The translations under genes and the position numbers were made by a program. From the NCBI RefSeq assembly GCF_000373965.1, contig NZ_KB892834.1, positions 1-64,000 on the forward strand: a stretch of DNA of 64,000 bases. The letters are read 5' to 3'. The DNA comes from Uliginosibacterium gangwonense DSM 18521 (GTDB lineage Bacteria > Pseudomonadota > Gammaproteobacteria > Burkholderiales > Rhodocyclaceae). Below, piece by piece: positions 9,775 through 18,959 of this stretch. The stretch's first letter is position 1; every line of letters begins with the position of its first letter. The notes under the pieces were generated by a model, which saw only the letters and a program-made list of their open reading frames with translations, made no database searches and was not told the origin of the DNA.

Positions 9775-11208
9775 TTACTCTGATTCTGGTTCAGAAATCT
9801 TGCTGGCGACCAAGGGCAGGTTGAGGAAGAATCGCGCGCCTTCCCCCGGCGTGCTTTCCAGGCGCACCGTGCCGCCCAATGCCCCCGTCACCAAGTTGTA
9901 CAGGATGTGCAAACCCAGGCCACTGCCACCTTGCCCAAGTTTGGTGGTAAAGAACGGATCAAACACGCGTGGCAGGTGTTCAGGTTTGATGCCACAGCCA
10001 TTGTCGGCAAAAACAAGTTCAACCCGATCTGCCTCGGTACTCGCGGAAATGGTGATCACTCCACTTTGCCTATCCTCAAATCCATGCTTGAGAGCATTGT
10101 TGAGGAGGTTGCCGATCACTTGCCCCAGCGGACCGGGATAGCTATCCATCATGATGCCGGCAGGAATCTCGTTATGCAGGCACACGCAGGCACGGCGCAG
10201 ACTTGGCCCCTGCATCAAGGTGGTTTCGTTGATGATTTCATGCAGATCAAATTTGCGCCGTCTGGAACTGGTCTGATCCACGGCAAGCTCCTTGAAGCTT
10301 GCGACCAGTTCGCCCGCCCTGTTCAAGCTGGAGAGCAGGCTGCCAAACCCTTCGCTCAGGTAATCAGTGAATTCGAGCAGGTCGCTTCGGCGCAAGCCTG
10401 CTGCAACCTTGGCAGCAAACTCTTCGCGCTTATCCTGCAAGGCGCTGGCCAGCATCAGGCTGTTGCCGATCGGCGTATTCAACTCGTGGGCCACACCTGC
10501 CACCAGTGAGCCAAGGGCGGCAAGTTTTTCACCCTGCACGATCTGGTGCTGGGCATTGCGCAGATGTTCCAACAGGGTTGACAGCTCCTGGTTGGCACGT
10601 GCCAACTCGTGAGTGCGCCGTTCCACCTTTTCTTCAAGCAGACGATTCGCCTCGATGACCGCCGCTTCGGCACGCTTGCGATCAGTAATATCATGGGTCG
10701 TAGTCAGAATACGGCGCTCGCCGCGTATGCTGGCGTACTTAACGGTTACGCCCACCCAGAATTCCGTCCCATCTTTACGCCGGGCAAGCAATTCAAAATA
10801 CTGGATGTCCGAATTAGTTTGGCTCTCAGTGCCGAACATGGCATCAAGCATGGCATGGGAATCCGGCGCTGCCAAATCTTGCGGAGAGAGTTGCACCGCC
10901 TCTTCGCGGGCATAGCCGAACAGATCGGTAAATGCCTGATTGACCTCCAAGACGCGCAAACTCTGCAAATCATGGACGATGATCGCCTCGCCCGATTTGT
11001 CGAAGAGTTCCCTGTAATTGGCCTCGCTTTCCTCGGCACGGCGGCGCATGTTCTCCAGCTCTTCCGCTTTGTGCTCCAAGGAACGCTGCGTCGCCTTGAG
11101 GGCTTCCACCTGCTGTTGCAGCAGGGGGAAGTAGCTCTTGCGCAAGGCATGCTCTTCCAGGCCGATGATCTGATCCCGAAGCTGGATTTTTTCCTTATCT
11201 GGGTTCAT
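9775..11208 (-). CDS. PAS-domain sensor histidine kinase, ErcS-like
   Basis: Soluble-looking kinase (477 residues, no TM helix). N-terminal coiled coil about 5-60, one PAS domain about 62-178 (YRELFDKSGEAIIVHD... through THDITDRKRAE), a second coiled coil, HisKA with H241 in GVAHELNTPIGNS, and HATPase motifs NLLNNALKHGF, DNGCGIK and GQGGSGLGLHI. The ATG at 11208 lies inside the end of the iron-ADH gene (14-base overlap); an in-frame GTG at 11217 is possible. Pairing of an iron-ADH with a PAS kinase resembles ErcA/ErcS' of the Pseudomonas alcohol-oxidation regulon. No response regulator is adjacent. Confidence 0.82.
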   Translation of the reverse strand: MNPDKEKIQLRDQIIGLEEHALRKSYFPLLQQQVEALKATQRSLEHKAEELENMRRRAEESEANYRELFDKSGEAIIVHDLQSLRVLEVNQAFTDLFGYAREEAVQLSPQDLAAPDSHAMLDAMFGTESQTNSDIQYFELLARRKDGTEFWVGVTVKYASIRGERRILTTTHDITDRKRAEAAVIEANRLLEEKVERRTHELARANQELSTLLEHLRNAQHQIVQGEKLAALGSLVAGVAHELNTPIGNSLMLASALQDKREEFAAKVAAGLRRSDLLEFTDYLSEGFGSLLSSLNRAGELVASFKELAVDQTSSRRRKFDLHEIINETTLMQGPSLRRACVCLHNEIPAGIMMDSYPGPLGQVIGNLLNNALKHGFEDRQSGVITISASTEADRVELVFADNGCGIKPEHLPRVFDPFFTTKLGQGGSGLGLHILYNLVTGALGGTVRLESTPGEGARFFLNLPLVASKISEPESE

Positions 11209-12352
11209 CAAGGGCACGCTCGTAGATCAGTTCGATGTCACCCACACTGGGCTGCACAGGGTTGGTGGCCACACAGGGATCATGGAAAGCATGCTGCGCC
11301 AGCAAGGGAATATCCTCTTGGCGTACCCCCATTTTCCGCAAACCATGGCCCAAACCAACCGCCTTGCGCAAATTGCACAGTGCTCCGATCAAGGCCGCTT
11401 TCTGTGCGTCAGCGCCCACTTCCGGCGGCACACCAAACGCCGCTGCAAGCTGGGCAAAACGCTCTGGAGCCCCCATGTAATTGAACGCCACCACGTATTC
11501 CAGTAGCAATGCATTGCACATACCGTGAGGCAGATCCAACAGCCCACCCAGGCTGTGCGCCATAGCGTGGACCAAACCGAGGCTGGCATTGGAAAATGCC
11601 AAGCCCGCGAACAGGCTGCCCAGCATCATCGGGTCACGATGGTTCATGTCATTCGGGTTCTGGATCGCTGCAGCCAGATTGGCCGGAATCAGTTGCACAG
11701 CTTTGAGGGCGTGCAGATCAGTCACCGGGGAACTGGCGGTGGAGACGTAGGCTTCAATGGCATGAACCAAGGCATCGATCCCCGTGGCGGCAGTTAATTC
11801 AGCATCCATCGTGGTGGTGGTGCGTGGATCAATCAGGGCCGCATCCGGCACCATGGCCTTGCTGATGATGGCGATCTTGACCTTGCGTGCGGAGTCATTG
11901 ACGATGGCGAACTGGGAGACATCAGCCGCCGTCCCTGCCGTGGTCGGAATGCAGATCAAGGGCGGGCCGGGCACCCACACCTGGTCTACACCTTCAAAGC
12001 TCAGGATGGATTGCCCACTGGTGGCAACGATGCCGATGCCCTTGGCGGCATCCATCGGGCTGCCACCGCCTACGGCCACAATCACATCGCAGCCTTCGGC
12101 CAGAAACATGTCGGCCCCTGCCATGATTTCATCATCACGCGGATTGGGGCTCACGCCTACACACAACACGCTTGGGATATTCGCACCACGCAGAGACGCT
12201 ATGACCATCTCGGCCCAACCTGCGGCAACCACTCCTGGATCGCTTACGACAAGAACCTTCTTCGCCGCAAAGTTGCTGGCATACCGCCCCACCAGATCAA
12301 GCGCACCTGCACCCAGCACGAATTCAGGTGCGACATTCTTGCGGATTTCCAT
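11195..12352 (-). CDS. iron-containing alcohol dehydrogenase, ErcA-like
   Basis: Group III Fe-dependent alcohol dehydrogenase, 385 residues. NAD-binding motif VGGGSPMDAAKG, TTAGTAADVSQF, and the metal-binding block GLVHAMAHSLGGLLDLPHGMCNALLLEYV (split here: GLVHAMAHSLGG, then DLPHGMCNALL) supply the expected His ligands together with D in GIDALVHAIEAY. It overlaps the kinase gene and is certainly co-transcribed with it. In Pseudomonas aeruginosa the equivalent protein acts in regulation of ethanol oxidation rather than as the main catabolic enzyme; that role is inferred here only from the pairing. Substrate unknown. Confidence 0.85.
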   Translation of the reverse strand: MEIRKNVAPEFVLGAGALDLVGRYASNFAAKKVLVVSDPGVVAAGWAEMVIASLRGANIPSVLCVGVSPNPRDDEIMAGADMFLAEGCDVIVAVGGGSPMDAAKGIGIVATSGQSILSFEGVDQVWVPGPPLICIPTTAGTAADVSQFAIVNDSARKVKIAIISKAMVPDAALIDPRTTTTMDAELTAATGIDALVHAIEAYVSTASSPVTDLHALKAVQLIPANLAAAIQNPNDMNHRDPMMLGSLFAGLAFSNASLGLVHAMAHSLGGLLDLPHGMCNALLLEYVVAFNYMGAPERFAQLAAAFGVPPEVGADAQKAALIGALCNLRKAVGLGHGLRKMGVRQEDIPLLAQHAFHDPCVATNPVQPSVGDIELIYERALDEPR

Positions 12353-12382
12353 GACAGCCTCCTTTGCCCGAGGGAGGAGAAG

Positions 12383-13804
12383 CTAACGGGACTCCTTGAT
12401 GACTCTGTCATTGGCCGATTGCACCGGACGGGCGTTGTTGCGATAGAAGCGCGAAAACACCGCAAGCTGCTCATCCGACAACTGCACCGGCTGCTTGAGC
12501 ACCAGCCACAGCACGCCCTCGCTACAAGGAGGCGTGGTCAAAGACCCCATATAACTGTAGTACTCCCGACGAGTGGGCAACAAATCCTGCACGTTGATCT
12601 GTACGGCTGGCGAGTAGGCTTCGTTGCGCTCAAGCGGCAGGTTGTTCCACAGTGTCTGCACCAGGGCATTGGCGCTGCCGCGCTCCACCAATAGTGCCAA
12701 CACGGCCAAATGGCCGAAAGGGTCTTTGTGCACAAGGTGTATCGACATGGCAAAACCATGTCCCTCCACCCACTCTTCGGATGGCAGATGGAAATGGAAT
12801 TGCTGCAAGACGTAGCTGCGCCCCATCACGGAGAGTTGAGAGCCCTCACCGTAATTGATCTGGATGGAGTGACCATTATCCATAATGCTGAAGCGTGCAG
12901 GTTTGTAGTCGAACACGATTGCTTCCTGATCCACCTTGATGCCATCCCGGATATCAATGGGGGATTGCCGCGTACCCTTGGCGCAGGCGGCATAGTCGGG
13001 TTGGATTGATCCCCAGGCCTGTGGCCCGGTCGCGCCTTCATAACTCCAGGCGCCGTGCCCACCCTCTACGTGGGCGCCCGCAGCCGCAGGAGTTTTATGC
13101 CCGGCAGGCACAGTGCCACGCAAGGCAGGCAGCATCTGTGCCTGGGCCTGCCGGATGGAGACCGGCAAAGCGGCATAGCCTGAGCCTGGTTTTACGGAGC
13201 CCCCGGCATCTTTCCTGTCTACGGGCTTGTTGAGCGGGGTGTCCGAGTCGGACTCGGCTTTGACGAGCTGGACATCGGCGCGACGAAAGGGCCGGGGATC
13301 ATCCCCATTGCCCTTGCGCACCTGCTCGGCCCGCCGGGCTGCCTCGGCGGCCAGATTGCGCAAATCTGCCACGCTGGCGGCCTTGCTCCCCGGCTTGCTC
13401 ACAATGACGGGCGCAGGAGCCGGGCAGACTTCGGTGTAGAAGCGCTCATCCACGGTGCCTGGGCGCACGACCGAAGCCTTCTGTTGCTCCAGTGCCTCTT
13501 CACGCAAAACATTGTCGTCGCGCGACAGGTAAAGCCGCTTGATCACCGTGAAACTGCGGTTGCTGCAATCGTAGCGGTTGAGCACCCGCAGGGTTTTGTA
13601 GCCTGTCAGCTCGGCATGGGCGTCAGAAATCACGATGCGTCCCCAGGCAACCTTGCTGCCGGCATCGGAATCGATAATGCTGGAGCGATCCAGCTCCACA
13701 CTGCGCAACTTGTCCTTGGCCACAACCAGCCAGTCTGCGCCTTGTGCCAAGGGCAACAGGCACCCAGCCAGCCAGACTACCAAGGCGATTTTCAAACCCC
13801 GCAT
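12383..13804 (-). CDS. exported fusion: adhesin-E-like domain plus alpha-carbonic anhydrase
   Basis: A 473-residue secreted protein. Signal peptide 1-22; residues 23-128 resemble the small surface-adhesin E/CNP1-like secreted domain (WLVVAKDKLRSVELDRSSI, with a Cys pair); 129-245 is a low-complexity Ala/Pro/Lys linker; 247-470 is an alpha-carbonic anhydrase. The zinc ligands H337, H339 (QFHFHLPSEE) and H356 (MSIHLVHKD), the Thr199 equivalent T423 (SLTTPPCSEG) and QSPIDI are all present, so CO2 hydration should work. Periplasmic location inferred. The start at 13804 gives the signal peptide and has GGGGTGA upstream; the frame is open to 14086. A putative lipoprotein lies upstream. Confidence 0.82.
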   Translation of the reverse strand: MRGLKIALVVWLAGCLLPLAQGADWLVVAKDKLRSVELDRSSIIDSDAGSKVAWGRIVISDAHAELTGYKTLRVLNRYDCSNRSFTVIKRLYLSRDDNVLREEALEQQKASVVRPGTVDERFYTEVCPAPAPVIVSKPGSKAASVADLRNLAAEAARRAEQVRKGNGDDPRPFRRADVQLVKAESDSDTPLNKPVDRKDAGGSVKPGSGYAALPVSIRQAQAQMLPALRGTVPAGHKTPAAAGAHVEGGHGAWSYEGATGPQAWGSIQPDYAACAKGTRQSPIDIRDGIKVDQEAIVFDYKPARFSIMDNGHSIQINYGEGSQLSVMGRSYVLQQFHFHLPSEEWVEGHGFAMSIHLVHKDPFGHLAVLALLVERGSANALVQTLWNNLPLERNEAYSPAVQINVQDLLPTRREYYSYMGSLTTPPCSEGVLWLVLKQPVQLSDEQLAVFSRFYRNNARPVQSANDRVIKESR

Positions 13805-13877
13805 GCAAGTCACCCCATCAGACTCAGCCCATATCTGCATCATAGCGGCCAAACAGGGGGGCAACTTTAATCTCTGG

Positions 13878-14486
13878 TCACGATCTGTGACGCGGATACG
13901 CGCAAGCCCAAGGGAAGACAAAAAACCGATAAAGCCTGGGCAACCCTTCACGCAGCTGGATGCGCCCACCTTCTGTACGCACCAGCCTGGGGTCGCGCAC
14001 AAACACCTGGACCCTTGCCGAAGGCTGCACCAGCAGGGTATCCGCATCACACTGTATCGCGCCCCCTGCTTCCACACGCACAGCACAGCGTTGCAACCAG
14101 GGGAACTCCCTGAGGATCTGGCTGGAGAGTGCCGGGACTGGTTGCGGCTTGCTCACTACAGGGCTTTCCACTGGTTTGCTCACCGGCTCGGCAGGCGGAG
14201 CGGCGGGCTTTTCCTCATTTGCCACCTTACCTACCTTGGCCTGGGGTTTCACCGTAGCGGGAGGCGCTTTGCCCGAAGGATTTGCAGGCTTGGATAGATT
14301 CAGCACGGCGCGGGGCTGCGGGATGCTGTCTTCGGTATCCACGGGCTGGGCACTGGGCGTGGTGGCCTGCACCGCCGGTTGCGCAACCCGCTCTTCCACG
14401 GGCTCCTCCACACATCCCGCCACAACCCCCAGCATCGCCAGAGCGGGCAACAAACCACCAACACAGGAATGCACAGGCTGCCGCAT
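13878..14486 (-). CDS. putative lipoprotein with Pro/Ala/Lys linker
   Basis: Unrecognised 202-residue protein. A lipobox-like signal (LAMLGVVAGC) suggests lipidation at the cysteine. About 90 residues of Pro/Ala/Lys/Val-rich linker follow, similar in style to the linker of the downstream carbonic anhydrase fusion, and then a compact C-terminal part with two cysteines (LQRCAVRVEAGGAIQCDADTLLV). The very C-terminus is basic. It lies 73 bases upstream of the fusion gene on the same strand, so the two may be co-transcribed and act together at the cell surface. Function unknown. Confidence 0.65.
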   Translation of the reverse strand: MRQPVHSCVGGLLPALAMLGVVAGCVEEPVEERVAQPAVQATTPSAQPVDTEDSIPQPRAVLNLSKPANPSGKAPPATVKPQAKVGKVANEEKPAAPPAEPVSKPVESPVVSKPQPVPALSSQILREFPWLQRCAVRVEAGGAIQCDADTLLVQPSARVQVFVRDPRLVRTEGGRIQLREGLPRLYRFFVFPWACAYPRHRS

Positions 14487-14608
14487 GACTCAAAAGCCTT
14501 CTTCCACAACACTTTCCATATATACCTGATCACCACGCACTTTGCCGTCTCAGCCCGACGTACAGGCAGGCATTGCCAGCGAGCGCGCTTTTCAGTAAGG
14601 TGCAGGCA

Positions 14609-14695
<87 letters not shown>

Positions 14696-14724
14696 GCGCA
14701 CACTGCCCCAGGTGTGTGCCTTGA

Positions 14725-16683
<1,959 letters not shown>

Positions 16684-16698
16684 TCCACAATAGCGTTT

Positions 16699-16745
16699 GC
16701 TTGCCGGACCATGCTGATTGCATTACCCGGCAAGCCGTCATCTTG
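16699..16745 (+). terminator. hairpin after thiC, possible terminator
   Basis: Perfect 9-bp stem (GCTTGCCGG with CCGGCAAGC) with a 29-base loop begins 16 bases after the thiC stop. There is no clear T-run, so it may end or stabilise the thiC transcript rather than being a classical intrinsic terminator. Confidence 0.35.
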
Positions 16746-16782
16746 AAACCGCGCCGCACGAGCAGGCGCCAAGGAGGAGTCC

Positions 16783-17211
16783 ATGCAAGAACTTTCCGGT
16801 GGTTGTATGTGCGGTGCCGTGCGTTACAAGGTGGTGGGTGCTCCAGTCGTATCCCGCATCTGCTGGTGCCGTACTTGTCAGAAGATATCGGGCAACGGTA
16901 CGGCGAATGCGCTCTTTCCCACTGCCAGTATCACGATCAGCGGTACGCTGAGCAGCTTCACCAGCCCTGCAGACAGTGGCAACGAGATTTCGCGCTACTT
17001 CTGCCCAACATGCGGATGCCATATCCTGGGAGGCTCCGCCGCCAATCCACATTTCCGCGTCCTGCGGATCGGCACACTGGATGACCCGAGCGCCATCCAG
17101 CCTCAGGTCAACATCTGGGCCTCCAGCGCACCCAATTGGGCCTGTCTGGACCCCGCACTGAAGCTGGAGGCCAAGCAGCCCTCCCCGCCTCAGGCGCCAT
17201 CAAATGGGTAG
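16783..17211 (+). CDS. GFA/CENP-V domain protein
   Basis: Small cytoplasmic zinc protein (142 residues) of the glutathione-dependent formaldehyde-activating (GFA/CENP-V) fold. The expected cysteines are present: GGCMCGAVRY, CWCRTCQK and YFCPTCGCHI, giving both zinc sites. A strong ribosome site (GGAGGAG) precedes the ATG. Many family members are not true glutathione-formaldehyde enzymes, so substrate is left open. Alone between thiC and the accessory patch. Confidence 0.85.
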   Translation: MQELSGGCMCGAVRYKVVGAPVVSRICWCRTCQKISGNGTANALFPTASITISGTLSSFTSPADSGNEISRYFCPTCGCHILGGSAANPHFRVLRIGTLDDPSAIQPQVNIWASSAPNWACLDPALKLEAKQPSPPQAPSNG

Positions 17212-17238
17212 GGAGTGCGCCTTGGCGAATCGGCACGT

Positions 17239-17330
17239 ATTAATGCAGGATGGAAGGACCGAGTTCGGCCAGGAGCAGCCCTTCACAGATGAGTCCCGAA
17301 AGCCGCCATTTAAAACTGCTCTGGGTATGA
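17239..17330. repeat. diverged noncoding repeat, copy A
   Basis: About 92 bases share a clear pattern with 17837-17930: both have ATTRATGCAGSATGGAAGRA, then GAGTTCRGCCA, and end in CTGCTCTGGG / GTGCTCTGGGG. I estimate roughly 65-75% identity by eye. The two copies flank the small membrane-protein gene. Confidence 0.5.
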
Positions 17331-17365
17331 ATGTCATGTTTCTACACTCTCGCTAGGGATTTCTT

Positions 17366-17695
17366 GTGTCAGCGCCCGTTTCCCTTTGGCTACTTCTTGG
17401 CTCAACGGCCGTAAGCTATGCAACAGTTCCATTTGTTCTTCGGAGTCTACGGGTTCATGCGCCTGATATGTATCAACAGCTAGGAGCACCGAAGTTTAGT
17501 CAAATTTTCTCCCGAGATCCTGACAATTGGCACACTCAATTCCGCTTCTTGCGCTTTCTCCTGTCCGGACGTATCGCCGCTGAGATCAAAGGTTGGCCTC
17601 GTGTTGTTGCTCTTCTCTGTACGGGTGCCAACGCGATGGTTTTAGTCTGTTTCGTCCTCGTTGTAGCCGCCGCAATCAATGCATCCAATCCCTAA
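17366..17695 (+). CDS. small two-TM membrane protein, cassette-like context
   Basis: Unrecognised 109-residue protein starting at GTG. Hydrophobic helices lie at both ends (about 5-25 and 83-105) with a soluble middle (HAPDMYQQLGAPKFSQIF...). Codon usage and GC (about 50%) are lower than the core genes. The stop codon lies inside ATCCCTAAC (17688-17696), and just upstream of the start is GCTAGGGAT (17352-17360), nearly its reverse complement, the relation expected for the two ends of an integron gene cassette. Overall topology is reminiscent of UspB, but I see no convincing sequence match. Function unknown. Confidence 0.6.
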   Translation: MSAPVSLWLLLGSTAVSYATVPFVLRSLRVHAPDMYQQLGAPKFSQIFSRDPDNWHTQFRFLRFLLSGRIAAEIKGWPRVVALLCTGANAMVLVCFVLVVAAAINASNP

Positions 17696-18087
17696 CAGTG
17701 CATCAGCCAAGCGAGCACCATGTCGCCGCGCAGTTGGTTCCCTCCACCGCTGTTCATTTTCAACACTGAACGACCGCTTTCCCATTCTCTGCGTGACCGC
17801 AAAGAGTCGATTTTGAGCCTTGACGGCTTATGGCGCATTGATGCAGCATGGAAGAAAGGCTGAGTTCAGCCATGAACAGACGGTCAGGATTGCTACTCCA
17901 AATCGGCCATTCGGTGCTCTGGGGCCGAAATCTGTAAAGTGAGGTTTTTTGTCGATTCTGTTAATTCTGTTCATGCATCCAGTGGAATCGCGTAAAACCA
18001 ATCAGCAAGCCGCTCTTCGCCATGCGGTCGCGCCATGTTAGGGCGCACGCGACCGTAATCAACGGCAAACCTGCGCCCCATAACAAG
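17696..18087. other. non-coding accessory stretch between two cassette-like genes
   Basis: No convincing gene in these 392 bases. It contains repeat copy B (17837-17930), GTTAGGG at 18037-18043 (the complement of the CCCTAAC at the previous stop), and a hairpin pairing TGTTAGGGCGCA (18036-18047) with TGCGCCCCATAACA just before the GTTAGCGC cassette edge. It may hold one or two degenerate recombination sites. Confidence 0.45.
17837..17930. repeat. diverged noncoding repeat, copy B
   Basis: Partner of 17239-17330 in the same orientation; ends at GTGCTCTGGGGCCGAAA. Placement of both copies around a cassette-like gene suggests duplicated flanking sequence or two copies of a small dispersed repeat. 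Confidence 0.5.
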
Positions 18088-18768
18088 TTAGCGCCCAGAG
18101 AAATGTCCTTGAGCGAAGAATTCCTAACCGTTGAGCTCATTGTCGCGTCCTCGGCGGAAACGCGTGGCGTAGATGCTTTCGCATTGGCGCTTATTAAGGC
18201 AGAGCGTCAAATAAGAAAGATTTTCACGCACTTAGTCTTTCAGTCTCAGCACTTCTCTGCGTCTGATATTTCAATGCTCAGAGAAACGCTCGCCTTGAAC
18301 AAGAGGGTTTACTTCGAAGGCTTCGAAAAAGGAGTTGATGCACTGTCATCAGTTCCTGTTGCAACAATTGTTGGCAACCGATACCAAGCGCTCAGGGCTA
18401 AAGTTGTTGAGTCAATCACTTACCGGAACAAAATATTCCACGGCCAGTTGACTGACAAATCTCTTACCAGAGAGGACTTGCTATCACTAACAAGTGATAT
18501 CCAAAGTTGGTGCTTGGCGCTCGCCGAAGGGGGCTCAAATCACTACGGATATGATGGCTTCGCGCGGAACTCCTTTAGAAAAGGACTGCTTGCTAACAAT
18601 CCTGGCTTCTTCAAAATTGTCCTCAACAGTCGCGCTGACTATGAGCAACTACTCCAAAACCATGTTCAACGTCCGCGCTAACAATTTCGTCGAGAGGGAC
18701 CGCTTGCAAGTTGCGGTTGCAGGTTCCCTTCGCGGCTTCGCCGCTTCGGCGCCTCCTCACGCCATTCG
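18088..18768 (+). mobile_element. integron-type gene cassette carrying a HEPN gene
   Basis: The segment starts at TTAGCGC after a G (G^TTAGCGC, 18087-18094) and its single gene ends inside GCGCTAAC (18675-18682), the exact reverse complement of that start, which is the R'/R'' relation of a gene cassette. It ends at G^TTGAAC (18768). Only one gene fits inside, start codon 15 bases from the left edge and stop codon in R''. No integrase gene is visible, so this is an orphan cassette or part of an integrase-less cluster (CALIN). Confidence 0.6.
18103..18681 (+). CDS. HEPN-domain protein, putative RNase
   Basis: A 192-residue, mostly helical protein carrying the HEPN signature R-x4-H: R108 and H113 in YRNKIFHGQLT, with the polar residue after the arginine typical of RNA-cleaving HEPN toxins. 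GC is clearly lower than the neighbours. The ATG at 18103 is chosen because it lies just inside the cassette edge; the frame stays open to 18022 but would cross the edge. The HEPN fold is common in toxins, abortive-infection proteins and CRISPR effectors; no MNT-type antitoxin partner is beside it. RNase activity is inferred from the motif. Confidence 0.65.
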   Translation: MSLSEEFLTVELIVASSAETRGVDAFALALIKAERQIRKIFTHLVFQSQHFSASDISMLRETLALNKRVYFEGFEKGVDALSSVPVATIVGNRYQALRAKVVESITYRNKIFHGQLTDKSLTREDLLSLTSDIQSWCLALAEGGSNHYGYDGFARNSFRKGLLANNPGFFKIVLNSRADYEQLLQNHVQRPR

Positions 18769-18774
18769 TTGAAC
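18675..18774 (+). repeat. attC-like recombination site
   Basis: About 100 bases beginning GCGCTAACAATTTCGTCGAG and ending CGTTGAAC. The ends fit RYYYAAC/GTTRRRY roughly, with imperfect complementarity over the flanking L boxes (AATTTCGTCGAGAGGG against the reverse complement GAATGGCGTGAGGAGG). The inner part holds AGGGACC and GGTTCCCT. The start resembles many published attC sites and Vibrio repeats. Confidence 0.55.
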
Positions 18775-18808
18775 GTCCGCTTCCCGATCGCTTGACCGTC
18801 GCCTTTGG

Positions 18809-18900
18809 GGCGGATTCGGAGCGGAGCGTAGCGACAATCCGCCGTAATACAAAAAGCATAACGAATATGGAGCGACAGCGGATTGCTCCGCGAATCCGCC
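18809..18900. repeat. nested palindromic element
   Basis: GGCGGATTCGGAGC (18809-18822) is the reverse complement of GCTCCG-cg-AATCCGCC (18885-18900) except for two inserted bases. Two smaller palindromes sit inside: GGCGGATT/AATCCGCC (18809-18843) and GCGGATT/AATCCGC (18878-18899). It lies between the attC-like site and the 3' end of the ClC gene and could be a REP- or MITE-type repeat. Confidence 0.6.
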
Positions 18901-18959
18901 CTACAAATGATCCGCCGTCCGCAGTAGAACTTGTTCCCATTGCTGCCGGTGTCACGCGA

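Noticed and set aside
13805-14086. N-terminal extension of the carbonic anhydrase fusion
   Set aside because: The open frame upstream of 13804 is Cys/Trp-rich, overlaps the upstream lipoprotein gene and lacks features; the signal peptide starts at 13804.
17366-17695. UspB homologue
   Set aside because: Size and the two terminal TM helices match, but I could not align conserved residues with confidence.
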